Assembly: GCF_001277295.1 (NCBI RefSeq)
Contig: NZ_CP011456.1
Coordinates: forward strand, 3,174,001 to 3,238,000
Reading direction: 5' to 3'
DNA: 64,000 bases
From: Anabaena sp. WA102
GTDB taxonomy: Bacteria; Cyanobacteriota; Cyanobacteriia; Cyanobacteriales; Nostocaceae
In this document: positions 25,237 to 34,255 of the stretch, piece by piece
How the letters are laid out: each line of letters begins with the position of its first letter
Position numbering within the stretch: the stretch's first letter is position 1
Position numbers and translations under genes: made by a program
Notes under the pieces: model-generated
Database searches by the model: none
Seen by the model: only the letters and a program-made list of their open reading frames with translations
What the model was told of the DNA's origin: nothing

Positions 25237-25270
25237 ACTTGGCAATAATTAAAATCAAGGAGCATTTACC

Positions 25271-25477
25271 ATGTCCAATCTATTATTCACCGAAGTATCT
25301 CTAGCACAACAAGAAAGTGTAGCTGGTGGTTGTTTACAACACAAAAATAAGCGCAGGAATAATGACAGGAATAAGATTAATATTTTCAATATTTTCAATA
25401 TTAATCTGATAACTTTACTTGTTATGGGTAACGGCAATATCGTAGATATCTCTCAATTTATCAAGAGCAAATATTAG
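25271..25477 (+). CDS. Double-glycine-leader peptide precursor 5
   Basis: 68 residues: leader MSNLLFTEVSLAQQESVAGG and a 48-residue core that starts with the only cysteine of the array (CLQHKNKRRNNDRN), is strongly basic, then hydrophobic with an INIFNIFNIN repeat. AAGGAG lies about eight bases before the ATG. This is the last precursor before the exporter gene, 456 bases downstream, with a family A element inserted in between. Confidence 0.85.
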   Translation: MSNLLFTEVSLAQQESVAGGCLQHKNKRRNNDRNKINIFNIFNINLITLLVMGNGNIVDISQFIKSKY

Positions 25478-25933
25478 AAGATATTCTGGTAAATTTTTGA
25501 CAAAAAGTTATAAATGTTTACTTATTATTAATAATAAGATATTAATTACATTTTATAACTTTTTTTGATGCTACGTAGTGATTTTTAGTTTTATAAAAAC
25601 CCAAAAAAATTACTATCAAATTATTACAGTAATTTTTTTAGCTCATTCGGCTTTCGGCTCTTAGCTAGTTATAAATTAAATGAAGATTAAATTATTTTAA
25701 TAAACCTAAGTAGGTGAACACAATAAAACCAAACTGTGTAAAGAAATGTAAAATCGCCTAAACCCTCTTCACTCTTGCCTCTTGCCTCTTGCCTTTTGCC
25801 TTTTGCCTTGCCATAACGACAATTTTCAACGCCAACCTACTTATATATTGTCTGTATATTTACATCACAAATCAAAAAAAAGATAATTCCAAAAACCTAC
25901 TATCTACTTCTTATTCTCCAAAGTGCTTTATCC
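25478..25933. other. Spacer between array and exporter
   Basis: AT-rich, no gene. It contains family A copy 4 at 25707-25843, which may separate or weaken co-transcription of the exporter with the array. Confidence 0.7.
25707..25843. mobile_element. Family A miniature element, copy 4
   Basis: TAAGTAGGT (25707-25715) and ACCTACTTA (25835-25843), with the standard AACCAAACTGTGTAAAGAAA interior and an expanded TTGCCTC/TTGCCTT tandem. Confidence 0.85.
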
Positions 25934-28084
25934 ATGAAATACCAGTTAGTTCAACAACATAGCGAAGAAGATTGTGGAGCAGCTTGCTTGGCTTCAATTG
26001 CTAAACATTATGGTCAGACTTTTACTATTAGCAGAATTAGAGAAGCTGTAGGAACTGGGCAATTTGGAACCACCTTATTAGGATTAAAAAGAGGCGCAGA
26101 AATCCTGGGTTTTAAAGCCAATCCCGTGAAAACTTCGCCAGAAATATTAGATAAAATTAATGAAGCACCCTTACCAGCAATCATTCATTGGCAAGGAAAT
26201 CATTGGGTTGTTTTATATGGTAAAAAAGGTAAAAAATTTCTGATTGCAGACCCCGCAGTGGGCTTGCGTTATCTTTCCAAACAAGATGTAGAAGCAGCTT
26301 GGACAGATTGGTTATTATTATTAGTAGAACCAGACCCTATTCGCTTTTTTGCTCAAAAGCAAGATCAGGTCGGTGGTTTTTGGCGTTTCTTCCAACGAGT
26401 TTGGATTTATCGTGGCATTTTATTCCAAGCATTACCTCTCAATTTAGTATTGGGTTTGCTGTCTTTAGCTTCCCCTTTTTTGCTGCAAATTCTTACTGAT
26501 GATGTATTAGTTAGAGGTGACACAAAATTATTGACTACAGTAGTAATTTCTGTAGTCGTCATGAATATTATTTCTCATAGTCTTTCATTTGTCCAGTCTA
26601 ACTTAATTGCTCATTTTGCCCAACGAATGCAATTAGGTTTAGTCTTAGAATTTGGGCGGCAAATTCTGCGTTTACCATTAACTTATTATGAAACCCGTCG
26701 CAGTGGTGAAGTTGTCAGTCGGCTGCGAGATATTGACCAAATTAATCAATTAATTGCTCAAGTTGTTGTTGGTTTACCCAGTCAACTTTTTATTGCGGTA
26801 ATTTCCTTATTTCTCATGTTATTTTATAGTTGGAAACTTACCTCAGCAGCTTTAGTAATTTCTGTGGTAATGACCATATCTACATTTATTTTTCAACCCA
26901 CATTACAGCAAAAAACTAATGAACTGTTAGTTACAGAAGCCGAAACCCAAGGGGTTTTAGTCGAAACCTTTAAAGGTGCATTAACTCTCAAAACAACCAC
27001 ATCAGGAAGACAATTTTGGGATGAATTACAAAATCGCTTTAATCGTCTAGCTAGGCTCACATTTCAGACAATGCAAATTGGGATTATTAATAATACATTT
27101 TCTGGTTTTGTTTCTAGTATTGGTAGTGTAATTTTACTTTGGTTTGGTGGCTATTTAGTAATTAACCCATCTGAAAATTTGAGTATTGGACAATTACTAG
27201 CCTTTAACTCAATGAATGGTAATTTTATTGGGTTAATTAGTACAGTTATTAATTTTGTTGATGAATTTACTCGTGCAAAAACTGCTGTACGGCGGTTAAC
27301 AGAAGTTATTGATGCCACTCCAGAAGATGATGATAATGGTAAAAAACCTTTTGCGACAATTTCTGAAAATGCTGATATTATTTGTACAAATTTAACCTTT
27401 CATTATCCTGGTCGTATTGACTTATTAGATGATTTTTCTTTAACGATTCCTGGAGGTAAAAATATTGCTTTAATTGGCAAATCTGGCTGTGGTAAAAGTA
27501 CATTATCTAAACTAATTTCTGGTTTATATAAACTCCAATCTGGCAATATACAAATTGGGATTTATAATCTCCAAGACCTTTCCTTAGAATCTCTCCGTCA
27601 ACAGGTAGTTCTCGTTCCCCAAGATGCTCATTTTTGGAATCGTTCAATTGTCGAAAACTTCCGATTAGGAGCGCCTTATGTTAGCTTTGAGCAGATTGTT
27701 AAAGCTTGTCAAATTGCTGGTGCTGATGAATTTATCAGTAAAATGCCTGAGACATATCAAACTATTTTGGGTGAATTTGGTGCTAATATTTCTGGTGGAC
27801 AAAGACAAAGATTAGCCATAGCTAGAGCCATTGTTACAGACCCAGCAATTCTCATTTTAGATGAATCTACAGGTGGACTTGATCCAGTGAGTGAAGCCCA
27901 AGTTTTAGACCAATTATTTGAACATCGTCAAGGAAAAACAACGATTTTAATTACTCACCGACCCAAAGTAATTAATCGTGCTGATTGGATTGTTTTAATA
28001 GATCAAGGTAGGCTGAAATTAGAAGGTTCTTTACAGGATTTACGTACTAAATCAGGAGATCATTTAGATTTTGTAATTCCTTAA
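25934..28084 (+). CDS. Peptidase-containing ABC exporter (C39 family)
   Basis: 716 residues. The N-terminal C39 peptidase has EEDCGAACLASIAKHYG with the catalytic Cys14, His90 in NHWVVL and Asp106 in ADPAVG; Gln8 fits the oxyanion position. A six-helix membrane domain follows, then the ATPase with Walker A LIGKSGCGKST (about 513), signature ISGGQRQRLAIARA (about 618) and Walker B ILILDEST. Such exporters cut leaders after Gly-Gly and translocate the core, so the five precursors upstream are the obvious substrates. The HlyD protein downstream is the likely periplasmic partner. Confidence 0.95.
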   Translation: MKYQLVQQHSEEDCGAACLASIAKHYGQTFTISRIREAVGTGQFGTTLLGLKRGAEILGFKANPVKTSPEILDKINEAPLPAIIHWQGNHWVVLYGKKGKKFLIADPAVGLRYLSKQDVEAAWTDWLLLLVEPDPIRFFAQKQDQVGGFWRFFQRVWIYRGILFQALPLNLVLGLLSLASPFLLQILTDDVLVRGDTKLLTTVVISVVVMNIISHSLSFVQSNLIAHFAQRMQLGLVLEFGRQILRLPLTYYETRRSGEVVSRLRDIDQINQLIAQVVVGLPSQLFIAVISLFLMLFYSWKLTSAALVISVVMTISTFIFQPTLQQKTNELLVTEAETQGVLVETFKGALTLKTTTSGRQFWDELQNRFNRLARLTFQTMQIGIINNTFSGFVSSIGSVILLWFGGYLVINPSENLSIGQLLAFNSMNGNFIGLISTVINFVDEFTRAKTAVRRLTEVIDATPEDDDNGKKPFATISENADIICTNLTFHYPGRIDLLDDFSLTIPGGKNIALIGKSGCGKSTLSKLISGLYKLQSGNIQIGIYNLQDLSLESLRQQVVLVPQDAHFWNRSIVENFRLGAPYVSFEQIVKACQIAGADEFISKMPETYQTILGEFGANISGGQRQRLAIARAIVTDPAILILDESTGGLDPVSEAQVLDQLFEHRQGKTTILITHRPKVINRADWIVLIDQGRLKLEGSLQDLRTKSGDHLDFVIP

Positions 28085-28111
28085 TTTCCTCTTGTGTTTA
28101 CCCCCCTTAAT

Positions 28112-28223
28112 TGGGAGTAGGGGGAGTAGGGGGAGTAGGGGAGGTAGGGGGAGTAGGGGAGGTAGGGGAGTAGGGGGAGTAGGGGGAGTAGGGGGAGTAG
28201 GGGAGGTAGGGGAGGTAGGGGAG
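28112..28223. repeat. GGGGAGTA minisatellite
   Basis: About 14 tandem units of GGGGAGTA/GGGGAGGTA directly after the exporter gene. The related AAGGAGGTGA at 28241-28250, just beyond it, serves as the ribosome binding site of the following gene. Confidence 0.85.
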
Positions 28224-28258
28224 TGAAGAGTAAAAGAGTAAAGGAGGTGAGAAAGAAG

Positions 28259-28693
28259 ATGATTGGTAACTCAGAAGAATCAAACTCAATATCAATGGTT
28301 AAATCTCATAGAGATTTGGGAATTTATCAAATTGCTGTTGAAGCAGCAATGAAAATTTTTGGGTTATCAAAAAATTTTCCTGTTGAAGAAAGATATTCTC
28401 TAACAGATCAAATTCGTCGTTCTTCTCGTTCTGTTTGTGCGAATATGGCAGAAGCTTGGCGTAAACGTCGTTATGAGGCTGCTTTTGTTGCTAAATTAAA
28501 TGATTGTGAAGCTGAATCTGCTGAAACTCAAACATGGATAGAATTTACAGTTAAATGTAATTACTTAGATATTGAAACAGGACGTAAACTTTATGGTAAT
28601 TATAATCAAGTTTTATCTGGTTTAGTGACTATGATCAATAACCCATCACGCTGGTTAATGAATCATAAAAACCATAAAAACCATAAATATTAA
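28259..28693 (+). CDS. Four-helix bundle protein (S23/IVS-encoded family)
   Basis: 144 residues from the ATG at 28259, chosen because AAGGAGGTGA (28241-28250) is eight bases upstream; an ATG at 28295 is also possible. Characteristic sequence: HRDLGIYQIAVEAAMKIFGL, then LTDQIRRSSRSVCANMAEAW. The family forms pentameric helical bundles and was first found in 23S rRNA intervening sequences. Its function is unknown, and it often sits near repeats and mobile DNA. It is between exporter and adaptor genes, so it may be incidental. The C terminus ends in a HKNHKNHKY repeat. Confidence 0.85.
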   Translation: MIGNSEESNSISMVKSHRDLGIYQIAVEAAMKIFGLSKNFPVEERYSLTDQIRRSSRSVCANMAEAWRKRRYEAAFVAKLNDCEAESAETQTWIEFTVKCNYLDIETGRKLYGNYNQVLSGLVTMINNPSRWLMNHKNHKNHKY

Positions 28694-28696
28694 TCT

Positions 28697-28770
28697 TCCC
28701 CCACATCCCCCACCCCCCACATCCCCCACATCCCCCACCCCCCCCACATCCCCCACCCCCCCACATCCCC
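28697..28770. repeat. CCCCCACAT minisatellite
   Basis: About eight imperfect units of CCCCCACAT or CCCCCAC immediately before the HlyD-family gene. Its unit differs from the GGGGAGTA type. Confidence 0.85.
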
Positions 28771-28795
28771 TATATCATTCATTATTCAGATAACC

Positions 28796-30196
28796 ATGAC
28801 TTACACTCACAATCAAGAATTTAATTCTGTCATTGAAACTGATAATTCACTTCCACCTGTTAGTCGTTGGACATCCTTAGCAGGTTTATTTTTGATGGGG
28901 ACTGTTATTACTAGCATTTATTTATCTTCATGGGTGAAATATAATGTCACGGTAAAAGCTGCGGCTATTGTTCGTCCCATAGGTGAAACTCGTGTGGTGC
29001 AATCAAGAATAGAAGGGACAGTTAAAAGTATTTTAGTCAAAGAAAATCAAATTGTTAAGCAAGGAGACGTAATTGCCCTTTTAGATACTGAGCAATTGCT
29101 AATTAAAAAAAGCCAATTAGAAGACAGTATTAAACAAAATACATTACAAATATTACAAATATATGCTCAAAACCGGACATTAAATTATCAAATTATAGCT
29201 GAAAAAAAAGTTATAGAAACTATCGTTAATTCTGCAAAAGAGGACTTATTAAGAAATCAAAGGGAATATCAAGAGCGAAAAATCAATACTGAAAGTGAAT
29301 TAATAACAGCAGAGGTAAATATTCAAAAAGAATTAGTAGATTTAGAAAAAGCAAAAGCTGATTTAGATTTCGCAAAATCGGATAGAGATCGTTATAAGCA
29401 GTTATCCAAAATCGGTGCAATTGGTAACAGAGAATTTGAGCAAAAACAGCTAGTTGTGCAACAGACAACCTTAACACTACAATCTGCAAAAAAAGCTGTT
29501 GATCTTGCTAAAATCAAAATTAAATCAACTCAAGCTGCGATTAATCCAACTACAGCAATGGTAAAAATGGCACAAGAACGGATTGTTCAAGAAACTGCTA
29601 GAGGTGAAGCAAATATAGCGGCTCTAAACAAAGAAAGAGAAGGCTTAATTCAGCGATTGGTAGAAATACAAACTCAAATAAAACAATCACAAAAAGAACT
29701 TCAACAACTTGAAAATCAGCGAAAAAGTAGCATTATTGTTGCCACAAGTAATGGCATTATCTTTAAACTTAATTTAAGAAATTCTGGTCAAGTTGTCCGC
29801 GCTGGCGAATCTATTGCTGAAGTTGTCCCTGATAGTGCTTCTTTAGTAATTAAAGCCATGATTCCCACGGCGGAAATTAACAAAATTGCTATTAGTCAAA
29901 AAGTGCAACTTCGTGTTGATGCTTGTCCCTATCCTGATTATGGAATTGCTAAGGGGACTGTTAAAACCATTGCTCCAGACGCAATTACACCTCAAAATAA
30001 AGATACAAATACGACAAATTCTCCTGGTATTAGCTACTTTGAAGCCACAATTCAGCCCGAAAGCAATTCATTTGGAATTAATGGTCATAAATGTCTGCTA
30101 CAATCAGGAATGAACGCTACAGCCGATATTATTTCTAGAGAAGAAACAGCATTGCAATTTATGTTGAGAAAAGCTAGACTAATTGCTGATTTATAA
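28796..30196 (+). CDS. HlyD family membrane fusion protein
   Basis: 466 residues. One membrane segment at about 27-46 (LAGLFLMGTVITSIYLSSW) is followed by a lipoyl-like half motif (GTVKSILVKENQIVKQGD), a long coiled coil at about 105-320, the second lipoyl half (NGIIFKLNLRNSGQVVRAGE) and a beta-barrel part. This is the adaptor of type I secretion systems. With the C39 exporter it would carry peptides across the cell envelope with a TolC-like channel encoded elsewhere. Confidence 0.92.
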   Translation: MTYTHNQEFNSVIETDNSLPPVSRWTSLAGLFLMGTVITSIYLSSWVKYNVTVKAAAIVRPIGETRVVQSRIEGTVKSILVKENQIVKQGDVIALLDTEQLLIKKSQLEDSIKQNTLQILQIYAQNRTLNYQIIAEKKVIETIVNSAKEDLLRNQREYQERKINTESELITAEVNIQKELVDLEKAKADLDFAKSDRDRYKQLSKIGAIGNREFEQKQLVVQQTTLTLQSAKKAVDLAKIKIKSTQAAINPTTAMVKMAQERIVQETARGEANIAALNKEREGLIQRLVEIQTQIKQSQKELQQLENQRKSSIIVATSNGIIFKLNLRNSGQVVRAGESIAEVVPDSASLVIKAMIPTAEINKIAISQKVQLRVDACPYPDYGIAKGTVKTIAPDAITPQNKDTNTTNSPGISYFEATIQPESNSFGINGHKCLLQSGMNATADIISREETALQFMLRKARLIADL

Positions 30197-31137
30197 GTAG
30201 CTAAATAGCCAGAAAACCCAGAAAACTTAAATTAATTAGCAGGTGTTTGAAAAGTCATGATTGCTGGATAAAATGTTTTACCCCTCCCTAACCCTCCCCT
30301 TATAAAGGGGAGGGAACTGGATTTTTCTTGTTTCCCCCCTTTGCAAGGGGAGGGAACTAGATTTTTCTTGTTTCCCCCCAAAGCATCGGGGGGATTAAGG
30401 GGGGTAAAAATGTGATGAAAATACGGGATACCACTTTTAAAATATCCTCTTAGCGGGTGTTTGAAAAGTCATGATTGCTGGATAAAATATTTTACCCCAC
30501 CCTAACCCTCCCCTTATAAAGGGGAGGGAACTAATTTTTCCGGTTTCCCCCCAAAGCATCGGGGGGATTAAGGGGGGTAAAAATGTGATGAAAATTACGG
30601 GATACCACTTTTAAAACATCCTCTTAGTAGAAACAAAGAACAGGAAAATCATGTATGTAATTAATTCTGTCGTATTATTTATTGAATAGTCCTGTAATTT
30701 GAATAAATATCTCATGAAAATTTCTGACCCTGATATATCTACTCTGATTTTTTATTCCCATTTACCAGAATTAGAGCATCTTTACAATAGCTTTAAATTC
30801 TTAATATCAGGTAAATGCTTCTACTTAACAAAAACCTTATGTCAATTTGGCACTTTTATTTATAAGCATTTTCTATTACTTAATATCTCCTATAGTACCA
30901 GGTAATATATCTGTCAAAACTCTGATTAATCCTAAATTATTGTTAAACAAACATATTTATTATTGTTATACATCAACTTCATAATCTCAGTATTTTCTAA
31001 TATTTTTCATAGGGTGAGGGGTAACACCCCCCATAGCCAATAAGTTATAACTAAGAGAATCTAGGAAAAAGTAATTAATAGTAGTAGATAGCAACCAAAA
31101 TTGATCAGGTGTATAACTATTGGGATAATTATTAGAT
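30197..31137. repeat. Spacer with two tandem family B-like elements
   Basis: Two adjacent copies (30241-30450 and 30453-30624) start GGTGTTTGAAAAGTCATGAT and end in ATCCTCT, each containing CCCTCCCCTTATAAAGGGGA and a GGGGGGATTAAGGGGGGTAA palindrome. The first copy has an extra internal duplicate of TGGATTTTTCTTGTTTCCCC. After 30625 the spacer is AT-rich; short open frames there show no ribosome binding site or family resemblance. Confidence 0.75.
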
Positions 31138-31815
31138 ATGCAACAAATTCCATCAGAAAAATCATGTTTAAAATTCATAGTCATTGATGACCACGAGTCA
31201 GTTTTAAATGGGACAGTAGAAATTTTACGAAAAAACTATCCTGGTGCTGAATTTAATCTGGCTACAAATGCTAGTTATGCTTTTGAGCAAGTTATTAATT
31301 ACCAACCTGACCTAGTAGTTATGGATCTTTCCATACCAGAGAAGCCGGAAACTACAGCGAAAGTTGATACAGGGATTCAACTGCTTAAGGTTTTGATGAA
31401 AAATTATTCCCATTTGAATCTTGTTATTCAAAGCGCCCATGTGAAAACATTGATCCGCATTCGTCCTTATATTGATAATCATAAAGGAGGCTTCACTGTC
31501 GCTGATAAAAGTCTTCCTACCCAGGAAATGTTAACTAGAGTTGATTGGGCATTACAGGGATTAACTCATACAAAAGATATCAAAGGAATTCATTCAGGTT
31601 TAGAGGTAAAACCAGAATGGTTGAAGGTGCTGAATCTAGCCTTTGAAGAAGGATTACAAGATAAAGTAATTGCTAAAAATATGTGCATATCTGAACGCAT
31701 GGTACGTCATTATTGGAGTAAGTTACAAGATGCTTTAAATATTTACCCAGAAGAAGGTAAAAATATCCGTATTCAAACGGAAATGAGAGCTAGAGCCGAA
31801 GGATTAATTGATTAA
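31138..31815 (+). CDS. Response regulator with HTH output
   Basis: 225 residues. Receiver domain with the acidic pair at residues 17-18 (VIDDHE), phospho-acceptor Asp63 (VVMDLSIP) and Lys124 (VADKSLP). The C-terminal region (about 155-205) resembles a LuxR/sigma-4 type helix-turn-helix (EEGLQDKVIAKNMCISERMV). It is followed by a histidine kinase gene, so the two form a two-component system. The location after the secretion genes makes peptide regulation plausible, but a family B element and about 900 bases of spacer separate it from them. Confidence 0.87.
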   Translation: MQQIPSEKSCLKFIVIDDHESVLNGTVEILRKNYPGAEFNLATNASYAFEQVINYQPDLVVMDLSIPEKPETTAKVDTGIQLLKVLMKNYSHLNLVIQSAHVKTLIRIRPYIDNHKGGFTVADKSLPTQEMLTRVDWALQGLTHTKDIKGIHSGLEVKPEWLKVLNLAFEEGLQDKVIAKNMCISERMVRHYWSKLQDALNIYPEEGKNIRIQTEMRARAEGLID

Positions 31816-31840
31816 TCAACTAACAAATAAAGTTAGTATA

Positions 31841-31994
31841 AGAGGTTGTTTGAAAACTTTTTCGTGTGGGATCTGACACCCGCAGATCCCCCTAAATCCC
31901 CCTTGAAAAGGGGGACTTTGAGGAATTTAGCCCCCCTTTGTAAGGGGGGTTGGGGGGGATCTCGATTAATTCTGATACTTTTCAAACATCCTCT
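31841..31994. mobile_element. Family B miniature element, copy 2 (inverted)
   Basis: AGAGGTTGTTTGAAAACTTT at the left and ACTTTTCAAACATCCTCT at the right; the reverse complement of the copy at 20415-20567. It separates the regulator and kinase genes. Confidence 0.85.
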
Positions 31995-32046
31995 AATCAA
32001 TAATATTTTTTCCATCATTAAGGTGTTAAGACTGGAATAAAAGCTT

Positions 32047-32946
32047 ATGCAAACTCAATTTTGGAAGAAACTACAGGAAGAAATTTATTTTGTTTCTGTA
32101 GGCAAGTTATCAGAGGTTATCATTACTATTTTTAGTCTAGTATTGATTAGTCATTTTTTATTAACTTGGGGGTGGTCATTTTCCATGTTTCCAGCAATTT
32201 TTGTCATGGTTGTAAATGGCATCAGTATCGTGTCTTTATATCAATATAATCAAACAATTAAATCTGGAATCAAAGCTCGTCAAACCATGATTGAAACTAC
32301 ATTTGAAACAATTCATAATGGACCCCTGCAAAGTCTAGCTAAAATTTTAAGATTAGTTAAAGGGCAGGATTTACCAATGAATAAATTGCTGCCTATTATA
32401 GAAAAAGAACTTGAAGAATTGAACCAAGAGTTACGAGGAATATATGAATTTTGGCAACAAGAAACTCTTAATCAAGATACTAGCCTTTATTTAGGAAGTA
32501 ATGTAGTTATAGATTTGCGAAACCCTTTACATGAAATTCTCTACCAAGTTTATACCTACACCTTAGAACGGGATTTTCCCTGTTTTAAAACCCTCAAACT
32601 AAAAATCCATAGTTTTGAGCCTATAGATGAAAGCAGTTTGAGTATTGAAAATAAGCGAGGACTTTGCCGATTTTTAGAAGAAGCCTTATGTAATGTTGGT
32701 AAACACGCCACCGGCATCACCTGTTTACAAGTTACTTATTCCTGGGTTGAAGATCAAGGGATTTACACTCTGAGCATTATAGATGATGGTTTAGGGATTT
32801 ACCCATTAAAAGAAGGTTGGGGAACAAAACAATTTAAAAATTTAGCACAACAAATTAAAGGTAAATTTAGGCGAGTTCCCCTTTATCCTCAAGGTACTCT
32901 TTGCGAGTTATCTTGGCATTTACAAAATTCTTCATGGTGGCAATAA
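32047..32946 (+). CDS. Sensor histidine kinase
   Basis: 299 residues. Two membrane segments (about 22-41 and 44-65) lead directly to a HisKA_3-like dimerisation region with the probable phospho-histidine 90 in FETIHNGPLQSLA. The ATPase domain has an N-box EEALCNVGKHA (221-231) and a G-box DDGLGI (246-251). No separate sensor domain is present, so the signal must be sensed through the membrane part or a partner. It pairs with the response regulator upstream. Confidence 0.87.
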   Translation: MQTQFWKKLQEEIYFVSVGKLSEVIITIFSLVLISHFLLTWGWSFSMFPAIFVMVVNGISIVSLYQYNQTIKSGIKARQTMIETTFETIHNGPLQSLAKILRLVKGQDLPMNKLLPIIEKELEELNQELRGIYEFWQQETLNQDTSLYLGSNVVIDLRNPLHEILYQVYTYTLERDFPCFKTLKLKIHSFEPIDESSLSIENKRGLCRFLEEALCNVGKHATGITCLQVTYSWVEDQGIYTLSIIDDGLGIYPLKEGWGTKQFKNLAQQIKGKFRRVPLYPQGTLCELSWHLQNSSWWQ

Positions 32947-33007
32947 AAACTAGGAAAATTAGAAAATCTTGATGTTTCGCTTTTTCTTTAATAGCTGACT
33001 GTGCAAA

Positions 33008-33195
33008 TAAGTAGGTTAACAGAAAAAATTAAAGGTATGTGAAGAAAAGTAAAATCGCCCAAAACTTCTCCCCCCTTGCCTGTTCCCATACTCCTGAATG
33101 GGCGCAGGCCCTGCGCCCCTACCTGCCTGATAGCGCAGCGTGGCGTTAGCCATACTCCTGTCCTCACAGACAACTTATTCAGCAAACCCTACTTA
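33008..33195. mobile_element. Family A-like composite element
   Basis: It begins TAAGTAGGT (33008-33016) and ends ACCCTACTTA (33186-33195). The core carries GTAAAATCGCCCAAAACTTC from family A, then the GC-rich palindrome at 33100-33118 and a small GATAGCGCAGCGTGGCGTTA repeat, so other repeats are nested in it. Confidence 0.75.
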
Positions 33196-33253
33196 CTGTG
33201 TCAAAATAGAGAATCAAGGATCATATTGAGCAAAAGGAAAGCTAAAAAACACC

Positions 33254-34210
33254 GTGCAGATTACATTCTTAGGGACGAGTTCAGGTGTACCAACAAGATC
33301 ACGCAACGTTTCCAGCGTAGCGCTGAGATTGCCACAACGGGCAGAACTGTGGTTATTTGACTGTGGAGAAGGAACTCAACATCAAATTTTGCGGAGTGAT
33401 TTAAAAGTTAGCCAACTATCCCGAATTTTTGTCACCCATATGCACGGTGATCATATTTTCGGCTTAATGGGATTGCTGGCTAGTTGCGGTTTAGCAGGTA
33501 ATGTAGACAAAATTGATATTTATGGTCCATCGGGATTAAACGAATACTTACAAGCCGCTTCTCGTTACTCCCACACCCATTTTTCCTACCCCATTAAAGT
33601 GCATACCGTTCAGCCGGGGGTAATTTATGAAAATGATGAATTTACAGTTAGCTGTGGTCTTTTACATCACCGTATTCCTGCTTTTGGCTACAGAGTCACG
33701 GAAAAAGATAGAACCGGACGTTTTGATATAGAAAAAGCCAAAGCCTTAGAAATTCCTTCAGGTCCAATTTATGGACAACTCAAGCGCGGTGAAACAGTCA
33801 CCCTGGCAGACGGAAGAGTAATCAATGGTAGTGAATTATGTGGTCCAACAGAAATTGGGCGAAAAATTGCCTATTGTACAGATACTGTTTATTGTAATGG
33901 TGCAGTGCAATTAGCAGATGATGCAGATGTGTTAATTCATGAAGCCACGTTTGCTCATCAAGATTCAGAAATGGCTTTTCAAAGGCTACATTCTACAACT
34001 ACAATGGCAGCCCAAACGGCACACATTGCAGGAGTTCGTAAACTGATTATGACACATTTCAGCCCTCGTTACGCTCCAGGGAATACTATTGAATTAAAAG
34101 ATTTACTTAAAGAAGCAAAAGCAATTTTTCCTAAAACAATTATGGCTCATGATTTTATGGTTTATGATGTTCCTCGCAGACGGGAAATTGAATCAAATGT
34201 GAGTGCATGA
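33254..34210 (+). CDS. rnz: Ribonuclease Z
   Basis: 318 residues from a GTG, which gives the standard start MQITFLGTSSGVPTRSRNVS; AAAGGAAAG lies upstream. The metal-binding motif is THMHGDHIFG (His62, His64, Asp66, His67), and later metal ligands appear as CTDT and HFSPRY. The long-form RNase Z removes 3' trailers from tRNA precursors without encoded CCA, such as the tRNA-Leu in this window. Confidence 0.96.
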   Translation: MQITFLGTSSGVPTRSRNVSSVALRLPQRAELWLFDCGEGTQHQILRSDLKVSQLSRIFVTHMHGDHIFGLMGLLASCGLAGNVDKIDIYGPSGLNEYLQAASRYSHTHFSYPIKVHTVQPGVIYENDEFTVSCGLLHHRIPAFGYRVTEKDRTGRFDIEKAKALEIPSGPIYGQLKRGETVTLADGRVINGSELCGPTEIGRKIAYCTDTVYCNGAVQLADDADVLIHEATFAHQDSEMAFQRLHSTTTMAAQTAHIAGVRKLIMTHFSPRYAPGNTIELKDLLKEAKAIFPKTIMAHDFMVYDVPRRREIESNVSA

Positions 34211-34255
34211 TTTTGCTATAATTATCACTTATCCCTAATTTATCGCCCTCTAATT

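Noticed and set aside
30699..30905. 68-residue open frame
   Set aside because: AT-rich, no ribosome binding site, no family resemblance, and it lies in a repeat-flanked spacer.
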